From NCBI RefSeq assembly GCF_002220095.1, contig NZ_CP022372.1, positions 5,334,501 through 5,398,500 on the forward strand: DNA of 64,000 bases, read 5' to 3'. The notes beneath the pieces were generated by a model. The model did no database searches. It worked only from the letters and a program-made list of their open reading frames with translations, and was not told where the DNA came from. This DNA comes from Bosea sp. AS-1 (GTDB lineage Bacteria > Pseudomonadota > Alphaproteobacteria > Rhizobiales > Beijerinckiaceae). Shown here one piece after another: positions 55,495 through 63,536 of the stretch. The translations under genes and the position numbers were made by a program. Each line of letters starts with the position of its first letter. The first letter of the stretch is position 1.

Positions 55495-56169
55495 ATGGAC
55501 TTGTTCTGGCGCACCCTCAAGGCGGTCGTCATCGGGCTGATCGTTCTCGCCGCGCTGATCTTCCTGCCGGCCGGCACGCTGGTCTATTGGCAGGGCTGGG
55601 CGTTCATCGTGGTCTTCAGCCTGTCGACCAATGCGATAGGCGTCTATCTCGCGCTGACCGATCCGGCCCTGCTCGAACGCCGCATGAAGGCCGGGCCGAG
55701 TGCCGAAACCAGGCCGGCGCAGAAGATCATCATCACGCTGGCCTTCATCGCGCTCATCCTGATGCTGGTAGTCTCTGCCTTCGATCACCGTTTCAGCTGG
55801 TCGCAGGTTCCGGCCTGGCTCGCGATCCTCGGCAACGCGCTCGTCGCCCTGGGGCTGATGATCGATCTGCGTGTCTTTCGGGAGAACAGCTACGGCGCCT
55901 CGACCATCGAGAGGATGGAAGGGCAGAGCGTGATCAGCACCGGTCCCTACGCCCTCGTCCGCCACCCGATGTATCTTGGCGTCCTGGTCATGGTGCTGGG
56001 TACGCCGCTGGCGCTCGGCTCCTGGTGGGGCCTTCTTCCCGCCGCCTGCACCCTCCCGATCCTGATGCTGCGCATCCGCGACGAGGAAACGATGCTGCGT
56101 AGTGAACTGGAAGGCTACGAGGCCTATACGCGGGAGGTGCGCTACCGGCTCGTCCCCGGTATCTGGTGA
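55495..56169 (+). CDS. Isoprenylcysteine carboxylmethyltransferase (ICMT)-family membrane protein
   Basis: A 224-residue membrane methyltransferase-like protein: four to five helices and the C-terminal signature GPYALVRHPMYLGVLVMVLG (about 150-169) with downstream RIRDEETMLRSELEGYEAY. Bacterial members methylate lipid or small-molecule targets and are rarely characterised. AGGAGG is 5 bases before the ATG; a GTG three bases earlier is possible. Last gene of the tetR unit. Confidence 0.88.
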   Translation: MDLFWRTLKAVVIGLIVLAALIFLPAGTLVYWQGWAFIVVFSLSTNAIGVYLALTDPALLERRMKAGPSAETRPAQKIIITLAFIALILMLVVSAFDHRFSWSQVPAWLAILGNALVALGLMIDLRVFRENSYGASTIERMEGQSVISTGPYALVRHPMYLGVLVMVLGTPLALGSWWGLLPAACTLPILMLRIRDEETMLRSELEGYEAYTREVRYRLVPGIW

Positions 56170-56235
56170 GCACCAGCAAGGGAGGCTCATCTTCAAGCCA
56201 CCAGCCTGCGCGCAGTAATCCAATATTTGTTTGTG

Positions 56236-56297
56236 GCGCGGAACGTCCGCGCGGCCTGCGCTGGCGCTCATTGAATAGCTTGAGAATGAACTCAAGC
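56236..56297. terminator. Two hairpins between convergent ICMT-like and potA-like genes
   Basis: GCGCGGA (56236-56242) pairs with TCCGCGC (56246-56252) around ACG; GCTTGAG (56278-56284) pairs with CTCAAGC (56291-56297) around six bases. They are placed between converging genes and could end transcription from both sides, though T-runs are lacking. The rest of the 156-base gap holds nothing recognisable. Confidence 0.45.
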
Positions 56298-56325
56298 ACT
56301 GGTCCCCGGCTTTGCAGGACTGAAA

Positions 56326-57387
56326 TCACCTTGGAACGACGTGAACGCGCTCTTTCGGCCAGCAGATGCCGCAACGCTCTCCCCGGGCGAGCGCGGGCAT
56401 GTCGAGGCCGGGCACGCGGGCGCGCAGCTCCTGCCCGCCGCTCCTGCCGATGACCAGGAAGCTGTCGCCGTAATTGACGATCTCGTCGATGGTGAAGCTG
56501 AAATCGCCCGGCGAGAGCCCCTCCTCGGAGAGGCGGATGATCTCGGGCCGGACGAGGACATCGACAGACATGCCCGGGGCAAGATCGCCACGCCCGGTCG
56601 CGATCGAACCGAAGCCGGCCAGGTCGACGACGCCATCGCGGCCGGCGACGCCCTCGATCAGGTTGCTGTCGCCGATGAAGGAGGCGACGAAGCGCGTCTG
56701 CGGTTTCGCATAGACCTCGCTCGGACTGCCGATCTGCTCGATCCGCCCGCGGTTGAACACTGCGATGCGGTCCGACATCGCCATCGCCTCGCCCTGGTCG
56801 TGCGTGACATAGACCATGGTCACGCCGAGCTCGCGATGGATGCGCTTCAGCTCGATCTGCATCTGCTCGCGCAGTGCCTTGTCGAGCGCGCCGAGCGGCT
56901 CGTCGAGCAGCACGACATCGGGCTCGAAGACGAGTGCCCGCGCCAGCGCGACGCGCTGCTGCTGACCGCCGGAGAGCTCGGCCGGCTTGCGGTCGAAGAA
57001 ATCGGCGAGGCCGACCATGGCGAGCGCGTCCGCGACGCGCTTCGTAGCCTGCGCCTTCGGCACATGCCGCATCCGCAACGGGAAGCCGACATTGTCGGCG
57101 ACGCTCATATGCGGGAACAGGGCATAGTTCTGGAACACCATGCCGATATTGCGGTCATAGGGCTCGACGCTGTCGATCTTGCGTCCGCCAATGGCGATCT
57201 CGCCGCTGCTCGGCTTGGCGAAGCCGGCGATCATCATCAGCGTCGTCGTCTTGCCGGAGCCCGAGGGGCCGAGGAAGGAGACGAACTCGCCGGGCTCGAT
57301 CTCGAGATCGATGCTGTCGACCGCATTCTGGCCGGCCAGATAGCTCTTCGAGAGGGCACGCAGGGAGAGAGCGCGGGCGTTCTTCAT
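56326..57387 (-). CDS. Polyamine-type ABC transporter ATP-binding protein (PotA-like)
   Basis: A 353-residue ATPase: GPSGSGKTTTLMMIAGF (about 39-55), Q-loop VFQNYALFPHMSV, LSGGQQQRVALARAL, LLDEPLGALD, and a C-terminal TOBE domain (about 265-350). The PotA/PhnT-like class imports spermidine/putrescine or other cationic small molecules. Last gene of the IclR cluster, 8 bases after the permease. Confidence 0.93.
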   Translation of the reverse strand: MKNARALSLRALSKSYLAGQNAVDSIDLEIEPGEFVSFLGPSGSGKTTTLMMIAGFAKPSSGEIAIGGRKIDSVEPYDRNIGMVFQNYALFPHMSVADNVGFPLRMRHVPKAQATKRVADALAMVGLADFFDRKPAELSGGQQQRVALARALVFEPDVVLLDEPLGALDKALREQMQIELKRIHRELGVTMVYVTHDQGEAMAMSDRIAVFNRGRIEQIGSPSEVYAKPQTRFVASFIGDSNLIEGVAGRDGVVDLAGFGSIATGRGDLAPGMSVDVLVRPEIIRLSEEGLSPGDFSFTIDEIVNYGDSFLVIGRSGGQELRARVPGLDMPALARGERCGICWPKERVHVVPR

Positions 57388-57395
57388 GATCTGTC

Positions 57396-58184
57396 CTAGG
57401 CCCTCGCGCGGGCAGGCTGCGGTTTGACGAGGCGCGCGGCCCAACGCGCGCCAATGACGACGAGCACGGCGGCGAGCAGCAGCGAGGAGGCTGCCGAGAT
57501 CGCAGGGTCCGCCTCCATCTGGAAGCTGTTGAACATCTGCCGCGGCAGCGTCGCGCTGTCGCGGCCCGAGATGAAGATCGCGATCACGGTCTCGTCGAAG
57601 GAATGGATGAAGGCGAACAGGGCCGCGACCAGGAAGGCCGGGCGCAGGATCGGGAAAGTCACCAGCCGGAAGGTCGTGAGCGGGCGCGCACCGAGGCCGG
57701 CGGCGGCGTTCTCGACGCGGCGGTCGAAATTGGCGAGCGCCGAGGTCAGCGTCAACACCACCACGGGGATGGTCAGGCAGGTATGGGCGAGGATGACGCC
57801 GGTCATGCTCTGCACCAATCCGAGAGACCCGAAATAGGTGTAGTAGCCCAGCGCCATCACGATATGGGGCACGATCAGGGGCGAGAGCACCAGCATCCGG
57901 AAGGCGCCGCGGAAACGGAAGCGGTAGCGCATCAGGGCGAAGGAGGCGGGTGCCCCGAAGAGCATCGCGAGGACCATGGTACCGAAGCCGATGGCGAAGC
58001 TGTTGAACAGCGGCCCGGTCCAGTTGGGATCGGAGAAGAAGCGCCGGTAATAGCCGAGCCAGAAGCCCGGCGGCGGGAATTCCAGCGAGGGCGCGGTGCT
58101 GAACGACATCGGCACGACGATGAACATCGGCCCCGCCAGCAGGATCGCGACCAGAACCGCCAGGACGATCGTGGAGCGGGACAT
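57396..58184 (-). CDS. Polyamine-type ABC transporter permease (PotC-like)
   Basis: A 262-residue permease with six helices: opening with PMFIVVPMSFSTAPSLEFPP, EAA-like loop VENAAAGLGARPLTTFRLVT (about 157-176). One base separates it from the PotB-like gene. Typical of the second permease in Pot-type systems. Confidence 0.93.
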   Translation of the reverse strand: MSRSTIVLAVLVAILLAGPMFIVVPMSFSTAPSLEFPPPGFWLGYYRRFFSDPNWTGPLFNSFAIGFGTMVLAMLFGAPASFALMRYRFRFRGAFRMLVLSPLIVPHIVMALGYYTYFGSLGLVQSMTGVILAHTCLTIPVVVLTLTSALANFDRRVENAAAGLGARPLTTFRLVTFPILRPAFLVAALFAFIHSFDETVIAIFISGRDSATLPRQMFNSFQMEADPAISAASSLLLAAVLVVIGARWAARLVKPQPARARA

Positions 58185-58185
58185 G

Positions 58186-59076
58186 CTACCTCCACATCCT
58201 GTCGATGCCGAAAAAGCGGTCGTAGAGCGCGAACAGCGCGAGCGCGACGGCCAGCAGGATCATCGAGGTGGCCGAAGCGGCGCCGAAATCGAGGAGTTGC
58301 TCGATCTCCTGCCCGATCCGCCCGGCGATCATCTTGTCCTGCGGGCTGCCGATCAGGGTCGGAGTCACGTAGAAGCCGAGGCAGGTGATGAAGACGAGCG
58401 TCGCGCCGTTGACCACGCCGGGCAGGCTCTGCGGGAAATAGACCGTGAGGAAGGCCCGCAAGGGCCGGGCACCGAGGCTAGCGGCGGCGCGCATATAGCT
58501 CTCGTCGATCCGCTTCATCACGGCATAGAGCGCGAGCACCATGAAGGGCACCAGCATATGCGCCATGGCGAAGGTGGCGGCGAAGGTGGTGAAGAGCAGG
58601 CGCGGCGGCGGGCTGACGCCGAGCGCGGTCAAAAGCCCGACCACCGGTCCCTTCGCCCCCAGGATCACCATCCAGGCATAGGTCCGCACCAGGAAGCTGG
58701 TCCAGAAGCTGAGCGCGACCACGCCGAGCAGGAAGCCGCCGACTGCGCCGCCGCGCCGGGCCGCGACATAGGCGATCGGATAGGCGAAGACGAGGCTCGC
58801 GAGCGTGACGGTAAAGGCTGTCTGGAAGGTCCGCGCCAGCACGGCAAGGTCGTAGCGCGAGGCGAAGAAGGTCGTGTAGTTGCCGACGCCGAATTCCGGG
58901 TCGCTGACGCTCGTCCAGACGACGAGGCCGAGCGGGACGAGGAAGAAGGCCGTGAGGAACAGCGCCGCTGGCACATAAAGGATGACGGGTGGACGCAAGA
59001 GCGCAGCCAGAGGCGTCCGCGCGGGGAGCGCGGGCGTCTCCGCCGCAAGTGCTGGGCGTGTCAGCTCGACAGCCAT
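58186..59076 (-). CDS. Polyamine-type ABC transporter permease (PotB-like)
   Basis: A 296-residue permease with a soluble start of about 30 residues, six helices, and the EAA loop MRAAASLGARPLRAFLTVYF (about 200-219). The ATG at 59076 overlaps the binding-protein gene by 16 bases. The long open frame upstream of it is antiparallel coincidence. Confidence 0.93.
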   Translation of the reverse strand: MAVELTRPALAAETPALPARTPLAALLRPPVILYVPAALFLTAFFLVPLGLVVWTSVSDPEFGVGNYTTFFASRYDLAVLARTFQTAFTVTLASLVFAYPIAYVAARRGGAVGGFLLGVVALSFWTSFLVRTYAWMVILGAKGPVVGLLTALGVSPPPRLLFTTFAATFAMAHMLVPFMVLALYAVMKRIDESYMRAAASLGARPLRAFLTVYFPQSLPGVVNGATLVFITCLGFYVTPTLIGSPQDKMIAGRIGQEIEQLLDFGAASATSMILLAVALALFALYDRFFGIDRMWR

Positions 59077-60122
59077 TGCTCGAAACGCTTCGCCATGACG
59101 TCGAATTGCGGGCCGAGCTTTTCCGCGTTCAGGACGACGGCCTTGGCCAGATTTTCCGGCGAGGTCGGCATGCGCGCGACGACCTCCGGCGGCAGGGCCT
59201 TGAACGAGGCCGGGTTCATCGGGCCGTAATTGTTGCGCTGGGCGAACTGCGCCAGCCGCTCCGGCTGCACGGCGAACTCGATGAAGCGCCAGGCATTGCG
59301 CGTCCGCGGCGTGCCTCGCGCCACGACCCAGGCCGCGACGTCGATCACCGCCTGGTCGTAGCTCAGGGCGATCGGCACCTTCTGGTCGATAAGCTGCTGG
59401 GCGCTGGTATTCCACATGCCGATCAGCTCGACCTCGCCATCCCGCAGCAATTGTTGGGATTGCGGGCTCTGGCTCCACCAGACGCGGACATCCTTCTTGA
59501 TCCGGTCGAGCGACTTGAAGGCGCGATCGAGATCGTAGGGGAAGAGATCGGCCGGGGCGACGCCGTCGGCCATCAGGGCGAAGGCGAGCACGCGGGCGGA
59601 ATAGTTCTGCAGGCAGCGCGAGCCCGGGAACCTGGCCGTGTCCCAGAACTCGGCCCAGTTCTTCGGGCCACCGGCGGGAAACTTGTCCTTCCGGTAGGCG
59701 ATGATATTGGCGAAGGCGTGGGAGTTGACGCCGTTGAGCGTCACCGCGCCCGGCCAGAGCGAGGCTGCCGGGATCTTGCTCTCGTCGTACTTGTCGAGAA
59801 GGTTGGCATGGTTGGCGCGGGCGAGCTCGGAGACGCCGAGCGTGGTGACGTCGAATTCATAGACGCCGGTGCGCACCTGTGCCGCGAGCTTGGCGAAGGA
59901 GACCGGGGCGATCGTCTTGATCTCGATCCCCGTCGCCTGGGTGAAGGGGTCGAAGAGCACGGCGCGTGCCGCCTCTTCCCAGGGGCCGCCCCAGGTGTTG
60001 ACGTAGATCGCCTCTGCCGCATGGGCGCGACGGATGAAGGGCATGGACAGGCTGCCCGCGCCGGCGGCGACGAGCAGTTTCCGTCGTGAGAGCCGTAGGC
60101 TCGAAGCGTAGTCGCCGGTCAT
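59061..60122 (-). CDS. ABC transporter substrate-binding protein (PotD-like), Tat leader
   Basis: A 353-residue periplasmic protein. The twin-arginine leader is RLSRRKLLVAAG (R13-R14), cut after RRAHA near residue 35; mature start EAIYVNTWGGPWEEA is typical of PotD/PhnS-like proteins. Ligand residues cannot be read by eye. Twelve bases after the M19-like gene, so the ligand may be the substrate or product of that enzyme. Confidence 0.9.
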   Translation of the reverse strand: MTGDYASSLRLSRRKLLVAAGAGSLSMPFIRRAHAAEAIYVNTWGGPWEEAARAVLFDPFTQATGIEIKTIAPVSFAKLAAQVRTGVYEFDVTTLGVSELARANHANLLDKYDESKIPAASLWPGAVTLNGVNSHAFANIIAYRKDKFPAGGPKNWAEFWDTARFPGSRCLQNYSARVLAFALMADGVAPADLFPYDLDRAFKSLDRIKKDVRVWWSQSPQSQQLLRDGEVELIGMWNTSAQQLIDQKVPIALSYDQAVIDVAAWVVARGTPRTRNAWRFIEFAVQPERLAQFAQRNNYGPMNPASFKALPPEVVARMPTSPENLAKAVVLNAEKLGPQFDVMAKRFEQWLSS

Positions 60123-60134
60123 GGTTCTCTCCTC

Positions 60135-61100
60135 TCAGCCGAACACCGCGCGATAGACCCGCAGCCAATTCCCGGAGGTGATTTTCTCGACTTCTTCCGG
60201 GTTGAACCCCTGTTTCGCCAGCGCCGGCGCGACCGCGGCGAGGCCGCTGATCTTCTTGAGCCAAGCCGGCTTCTCGCTCGGAGCGGTATTGGTCGCGGAG
60301 CCCGCCCCGTATTGCACCGTCCGCGTCCAGCGCCCCTTGCGCATCCAGTCCAGATAATTCTGGTTGGTGTGGTGGCTGAAATCGGTGCCGAGGCCGACAT
60401 GGTCGATGCCGGCGATGTCGACGGTCCGCGCCACCATCTCGGCCCAGGCATCGACCCGGTCGCAGGCCTCGACCGGCATGATGTTGCGATAGGCGGCGCA
60501 GCCGATGATGCCGCCCTTGGCGGCCAGCGCCTTGATCACCTCGTCGCTCTTGTTGCGCTTGTGCGGGAAGACCGACGACGGGTTGGCATGGGTGATCGCG
60601 ATCGGTTTTTGCGAGCATTCGATCGCGTCGAGCGTCGTCCTGTCGCCGACATGCGAGCAGTCGACCAGCATGCCGCACTGGTTCATCTCGCGCACGACCT
60701 CACGGCCGAAGCGGGAAAGGCCGGGATCGACCGCCTCGTAGCAGCTCGAGCCGATATCGTTCTGGTTGTTGTAGGTGAGCTGCAGGACGCGCACGCCGAG
60801 ATCGGCGAAGAGCTCGACATAGCGGATGCGCCCGTCGAGCAGGTTGGTGTTCTGGTAACCGAGCAGCAGCGCGGTCTTGCTGTCACGGTCGGCGGCAAGG
60901 ATGTCGTCGGTCTTCAGCGCGATGGTGACGAGGTCGCTGTTGGCGCGCGCCATGTCGCGCCATTTGCCGATCGCGTCGAAAGACTCGATCGCGCCCTCCC
61001 AGAAGCCGAGCGTCGGCGTGACGCAGGTGAAGCCGCCCGCCTTCAGCTCCTCGAACACGTCGCGGCCATAGAAGCCGCATTGCAAGCCGTCGATCAGCAT
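60135..61100 (-). CDS. Peptidase M19 (membrane dipeptidase)-like protein lacking canonical metal ligands
   Basis: A 321-residue amidohydrolase-fold protein. In active M19 enzymes the start reads D-G-H-x-D; here it is MLIDGLQCG, so His and Asp are replaced by L6 and C8. The bridging Glu is Q83 (LLLGYQNTN). The second-site ligands H150 (CSHVGD) and H171 (THAN), and D240 (GLGTD) remain. A divergent subgroup with this pattern exists in proteobacteria; as far as I recall relatives occur beside dimethylglycine catabolic genes in pseudomonads. Dipeptidase activity should not be assumed. Confidence 0.85.
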   Translation of the reverse strand: MLIDGLQCGFYGRDVFEELKAGGFTCVTPTLGFWEGAIESFDAIGKWRDMARANSDLVTIALKTDDILAADRDSKTALLLGYQNTNLLDGRIRYVELFADLGVRVLQLTYNNQNDIGSSCYEAVDPGLSRFGREVVREMNQCGMLVDCSHVGDRTTLDAIECSQKPIAITHANPSSVFPHKRNKSDEVIKALAAKGGIIGCAAYRNIMPVEACDRVDAWAEMVARTVDIAGIDHVGLGTDFSHHTNQNYLDWMRKGRWTRTVQYGAGSATNTAPSEKPAWLKKISGLAAVAPALAKQGFNPEEVEKITSGNWLRVYRAVFG

Positions 61101-61112
61101 CGGTTTGAACCT

Positions 61113-61808
61113 TTACGGGATGGAAGCGGGGCGCAGCCGCGCGGGGTCGGCAGCAAGCATGGCGAGATCGGTCTCGTCCTCGTCGTTGCGGCCGACGATG
61201 CGGCCATCGGCCTCGACGCGGATCGTGCCGGCATGGCGGCGGCTCTCGAAGGAATCGGGGGCAAGCGCCGCATGCGAGGCGTGGTAGAGCGGCCACCACA
61301 GATTGGCCTCGACGACACAGCCCTCTCGCCGGATGCGATCGAGCAGGCTCACCGCCTCTACCGGGCGTGGCCGGACCTGAAGGAGCACGCCGTCCGCCGT
61401 GTCGGAGCAGGTCGCCGCGAGGCCGTGCTTTTCGGCCAACCCAGCGACCACGCCCAGCTCGCGCGGGCTCACGGCGCCGCGTGCCAGAACCTCGCCGCGC
61501 CCCGTGAGCCGAAACTGCTCGACGGCGAGGTCGAGCAGGGCCTCGGCGACGAGCCAGGGGTGCTGGCCGGTGACATCGACCTGCAGGACGCCGTCTTGGC
61601 CTTCGCTGAGCTTGGCCGGCTGCGCGGACGAAGCGGCCAGCGCGGCAATTTCCGCCGCGAGGTTGGCAAAGCCTGCGACCGGCAGGACCGCCGACACCGC
61701 CGCCGCATCGCGGGTGGCGAAGAGCAGGCCCGGCGCGACGCCGGCCGCCTGGACCAGCCGTTCGATGATCAGGCGTATCTCGCGCAGGGTGAGACGCAGC
61801 TCCGTCAT
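61113..61808 (-). CDS. Uncharacterised 231-residue protein (possibly DUF3726-like)
   Basis: Not recognised with certainty. It starts TELRLTLREIRLIIERLVQA, is Ala/Leu-rich and soluble, and ends with ESRRHAGTIRVEADGRIVG. The start and the position of conserved-looking stretches recall DUF3726, but the match is weak. Its start overlaps the stop of the 576-residue gene, and 12 bases separate it from the M19-like gene, so the three work together. Confidence 0.7.
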   Translation of the reverse strand: MTELRLTLREIRLIIERLVQAAGVAPGLLFATRDAAAVSAVLPVAGFANLAAEIAALAASSAQPAKLSEGQDGVLQVDVTGQHPWLVAEALLDLAVEQFRLTGRGEVLARGAVSPRELGVVAGLAEKHGLAATCSDTADGVLLQVRPRPVEAVSLLDRIRREGCVVEANLWWPLYHASHAALAPDSFESRRHAGTIRVEADGRIVGRNDEDETDLAMLAADPARLRPASIP

Positions 61809-63535
61809 GAGCGGGGCTCCGGAGGATAGAACCAGTGAGGATCGGCGGTTCCTGCCGCCAGATCGGCCGGCGTCGGCGCGCCATGGAAAATCACGCCGCG
61901 CAGGTTGCGGTTGAGGAAGTCGCGCGCCTTGTCGATGCCGTGGATGCCGACATTCAGCAGGCGCGTGATCTGTGCCGGCACGAAATCCTCGCTCATGATG
62001 TCGGCATGCGGCGAGTGGAAGGGCAGCCCGGCCAGGGCCTGGACGCGCGTCGCGACGAGCCGGTGCTCGGGATGCTGGAGCAGGAAGCGGGCGATGCTCG
62101 CCTGCGGATCCGCCTCGCGCAGGTCGCGATCGAGCGCCACGATCAGCCGAGGCAGGTCGAGCCCAAGATTATGGACTTCTCCGATCTCTTCGCGCGGACC
62201 GCGCCGCGGCTCCTCGGCGGTGCGCGACTTGTACCAGACATAGCGCTGCGAGCGCTCGGAGGTGAGGTCGAGCTCGAAGGCCCAGCGGTAGTCGCTGCGG
62301 ACGATCTCGCGCAGGCGTCCGAGCCGCATTTCCGGCCGGCCGGTCAATTCCTCGTCGATGACCAGCGTTTCCGACAGGCTGTCGGCGACATCCGGAACCA
62401 GCTCGATCAGCAGCGAGAGCAAGGTCTCGAGCGCCTCGATATGGACGCGGCCGTCGAGCGAGGCGGTGAAATCGAGGAGCGGCGTGGCCCCCGCCTCCCC
62501 CGCCTGGACCCGCGCGATGAGTGCTTCGAGCTCGCGGCGGATGACGATCAGGTCCTCGGCGATGCGCAGGCTCGGCGTGAAGGACTCGTATTCCGATCGG
62601 TCCTGCCGGCGCGCGACGATCGCCTTGTCGAGCAGGCTTGCCAGTGTCCGCAGCGGCGCCGCATCCCGCCCGACAGCCACCAGCTTGCCATGGGCGATCG
62701 CTGTCTCGCGGATCGTCAGCCACTGGTTGATCAGGCGCGGGTGGTTGTTGACGAAGAACATCAGCCCGAGCGCCGAGCCGTTGCCGACACCGAGGAAGCG
62801 GGCGAGATCCGGCACGAAACCCGTGGCCTTCGCGCCGCCGTGAAGCCGGGCGAAATGCTGGACCAGATCGAGCGCGAAGACCCGCATCATATAGGCGGTC
62901 AGCATCTGCGCCTGCAGCGAGGCGCGCAGCGGATGGTCCTTCTCATAGGCCAGGAACGACTTGGTCCCGAAGGTTCCGTTGCCGTCGATGCCGGTGTTGC
63001 GCATCAGGTAGCAGGTGCCGCCGAGCGCTTCGACCGGCGGCTGCTCGCCTCTGGCCAGGGCGCTGACGGCGAGGTCGAACAGGCGCCCCGAGCGGTTCGA
63101 GCGCGCCCAGGTCAGGGTGCCGGGGGTAGCGCGCCCTTCGTAGAGTTTGGGCAATTCGCCCTGAAGGGTCTCGACCGCCGCGCGCGACATCTCGCCCTCG
63201 ACCAGCGCGCCCATCATGTCCCAGGCGCGGCCGATGATGCGCCCGGTGCGTTCGCGCGCCGAGGGCTCGAAGGAGAAGATGGGGAAGGAGAAGCGCCAGC
63301 TCCCCGCCTCGATCGCATAGCGGGCGTGGCCGCAGCCCCTCTCATCGATGTCGAAGGCCTTCTGCGTGATCGTCCAGCGCTGGCGCGAGGCCCGCGCGAT
63401 CAGGTTGCGCGAGGCGCTGACGCGCGAGGGCTGGATGGCGGCGAGCCGCTCCGGCCGCATCAGCTCCTCGGGGCCGCGCATCAGCGCGCGCGGCAGCAGC
63501 GGGCCTTCCGTGGCGAGCAGGGCGGAAACCGTCAT
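61805..63535 (-). CDS. Uncharacterised 576-residue conserved protein
   Basis: No domain recognised. Soluble, no signal peptide or membrane helix. Conserved-looking segments are YLMRNTGIDGNGTFGTKSF (about 208-226), LGVGNGSALGLMFFVNNHPR (about 274-293), YRWAFELDLTSERSQRYVWY (about 448-467) and a C-terminal LNVGIHGIDKARDFLNRN. The first two, rich in Gly and Asn, look like ligand-binding loops. It begins at 63535, one base after the IclR stop, and overlaps the 231-residue gene, so it is the first enzyme-like gene of the cluster. Confidence 0.8.
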   Translation of the reverse strand: MTVSALLATEGPLLPRALMRGPEELMRPERLAAIQPSRVSASRNLIARASRQRWTITQKAFDIDERGCGHARYAIEAGSWRFSFPIFSFEPSARERTGRIIGRAWDMMGALVEGEMSRAAVETLQGELPKLYEGRATPGTLTWARSNRSGRLFDLAVSALARGEQPPVEALGGTCYLMRNTGIDGNGTFGTKSFLAYEKDHPLRASLQAQMLTAYMMRVFALDLVQHFARLHGGAKATGFVPDLARFLGVGNGSALGLMFFVNNHPRLINQWLTIRETAIAHGKLVAVGRDAAPLRTLASLLDKAIVARRQDRSEYESFTPSLRIAEDLIVIRRELEALIARVQAGEAGATPLLDFTASLDGRVHIEALETLLSLLIELVPDVADSLSETLVIDEELTGRPEMRLGRLREIVRSDYRWAFELDLTSERSQRYVWYKSRTAEEPRRGPREEIGEVHNLGLDLPRLIVALDRDLREADPQASIARFLLQHPEHRLVATRVQALAGLPFHSPHADIMSEDFVPAQITRLLNVGIHGIDKARDFLNRNLRGVIFHGAPTPADLAAGTADPHWFYPPEPRS

Positions 63536-63536
63536 G

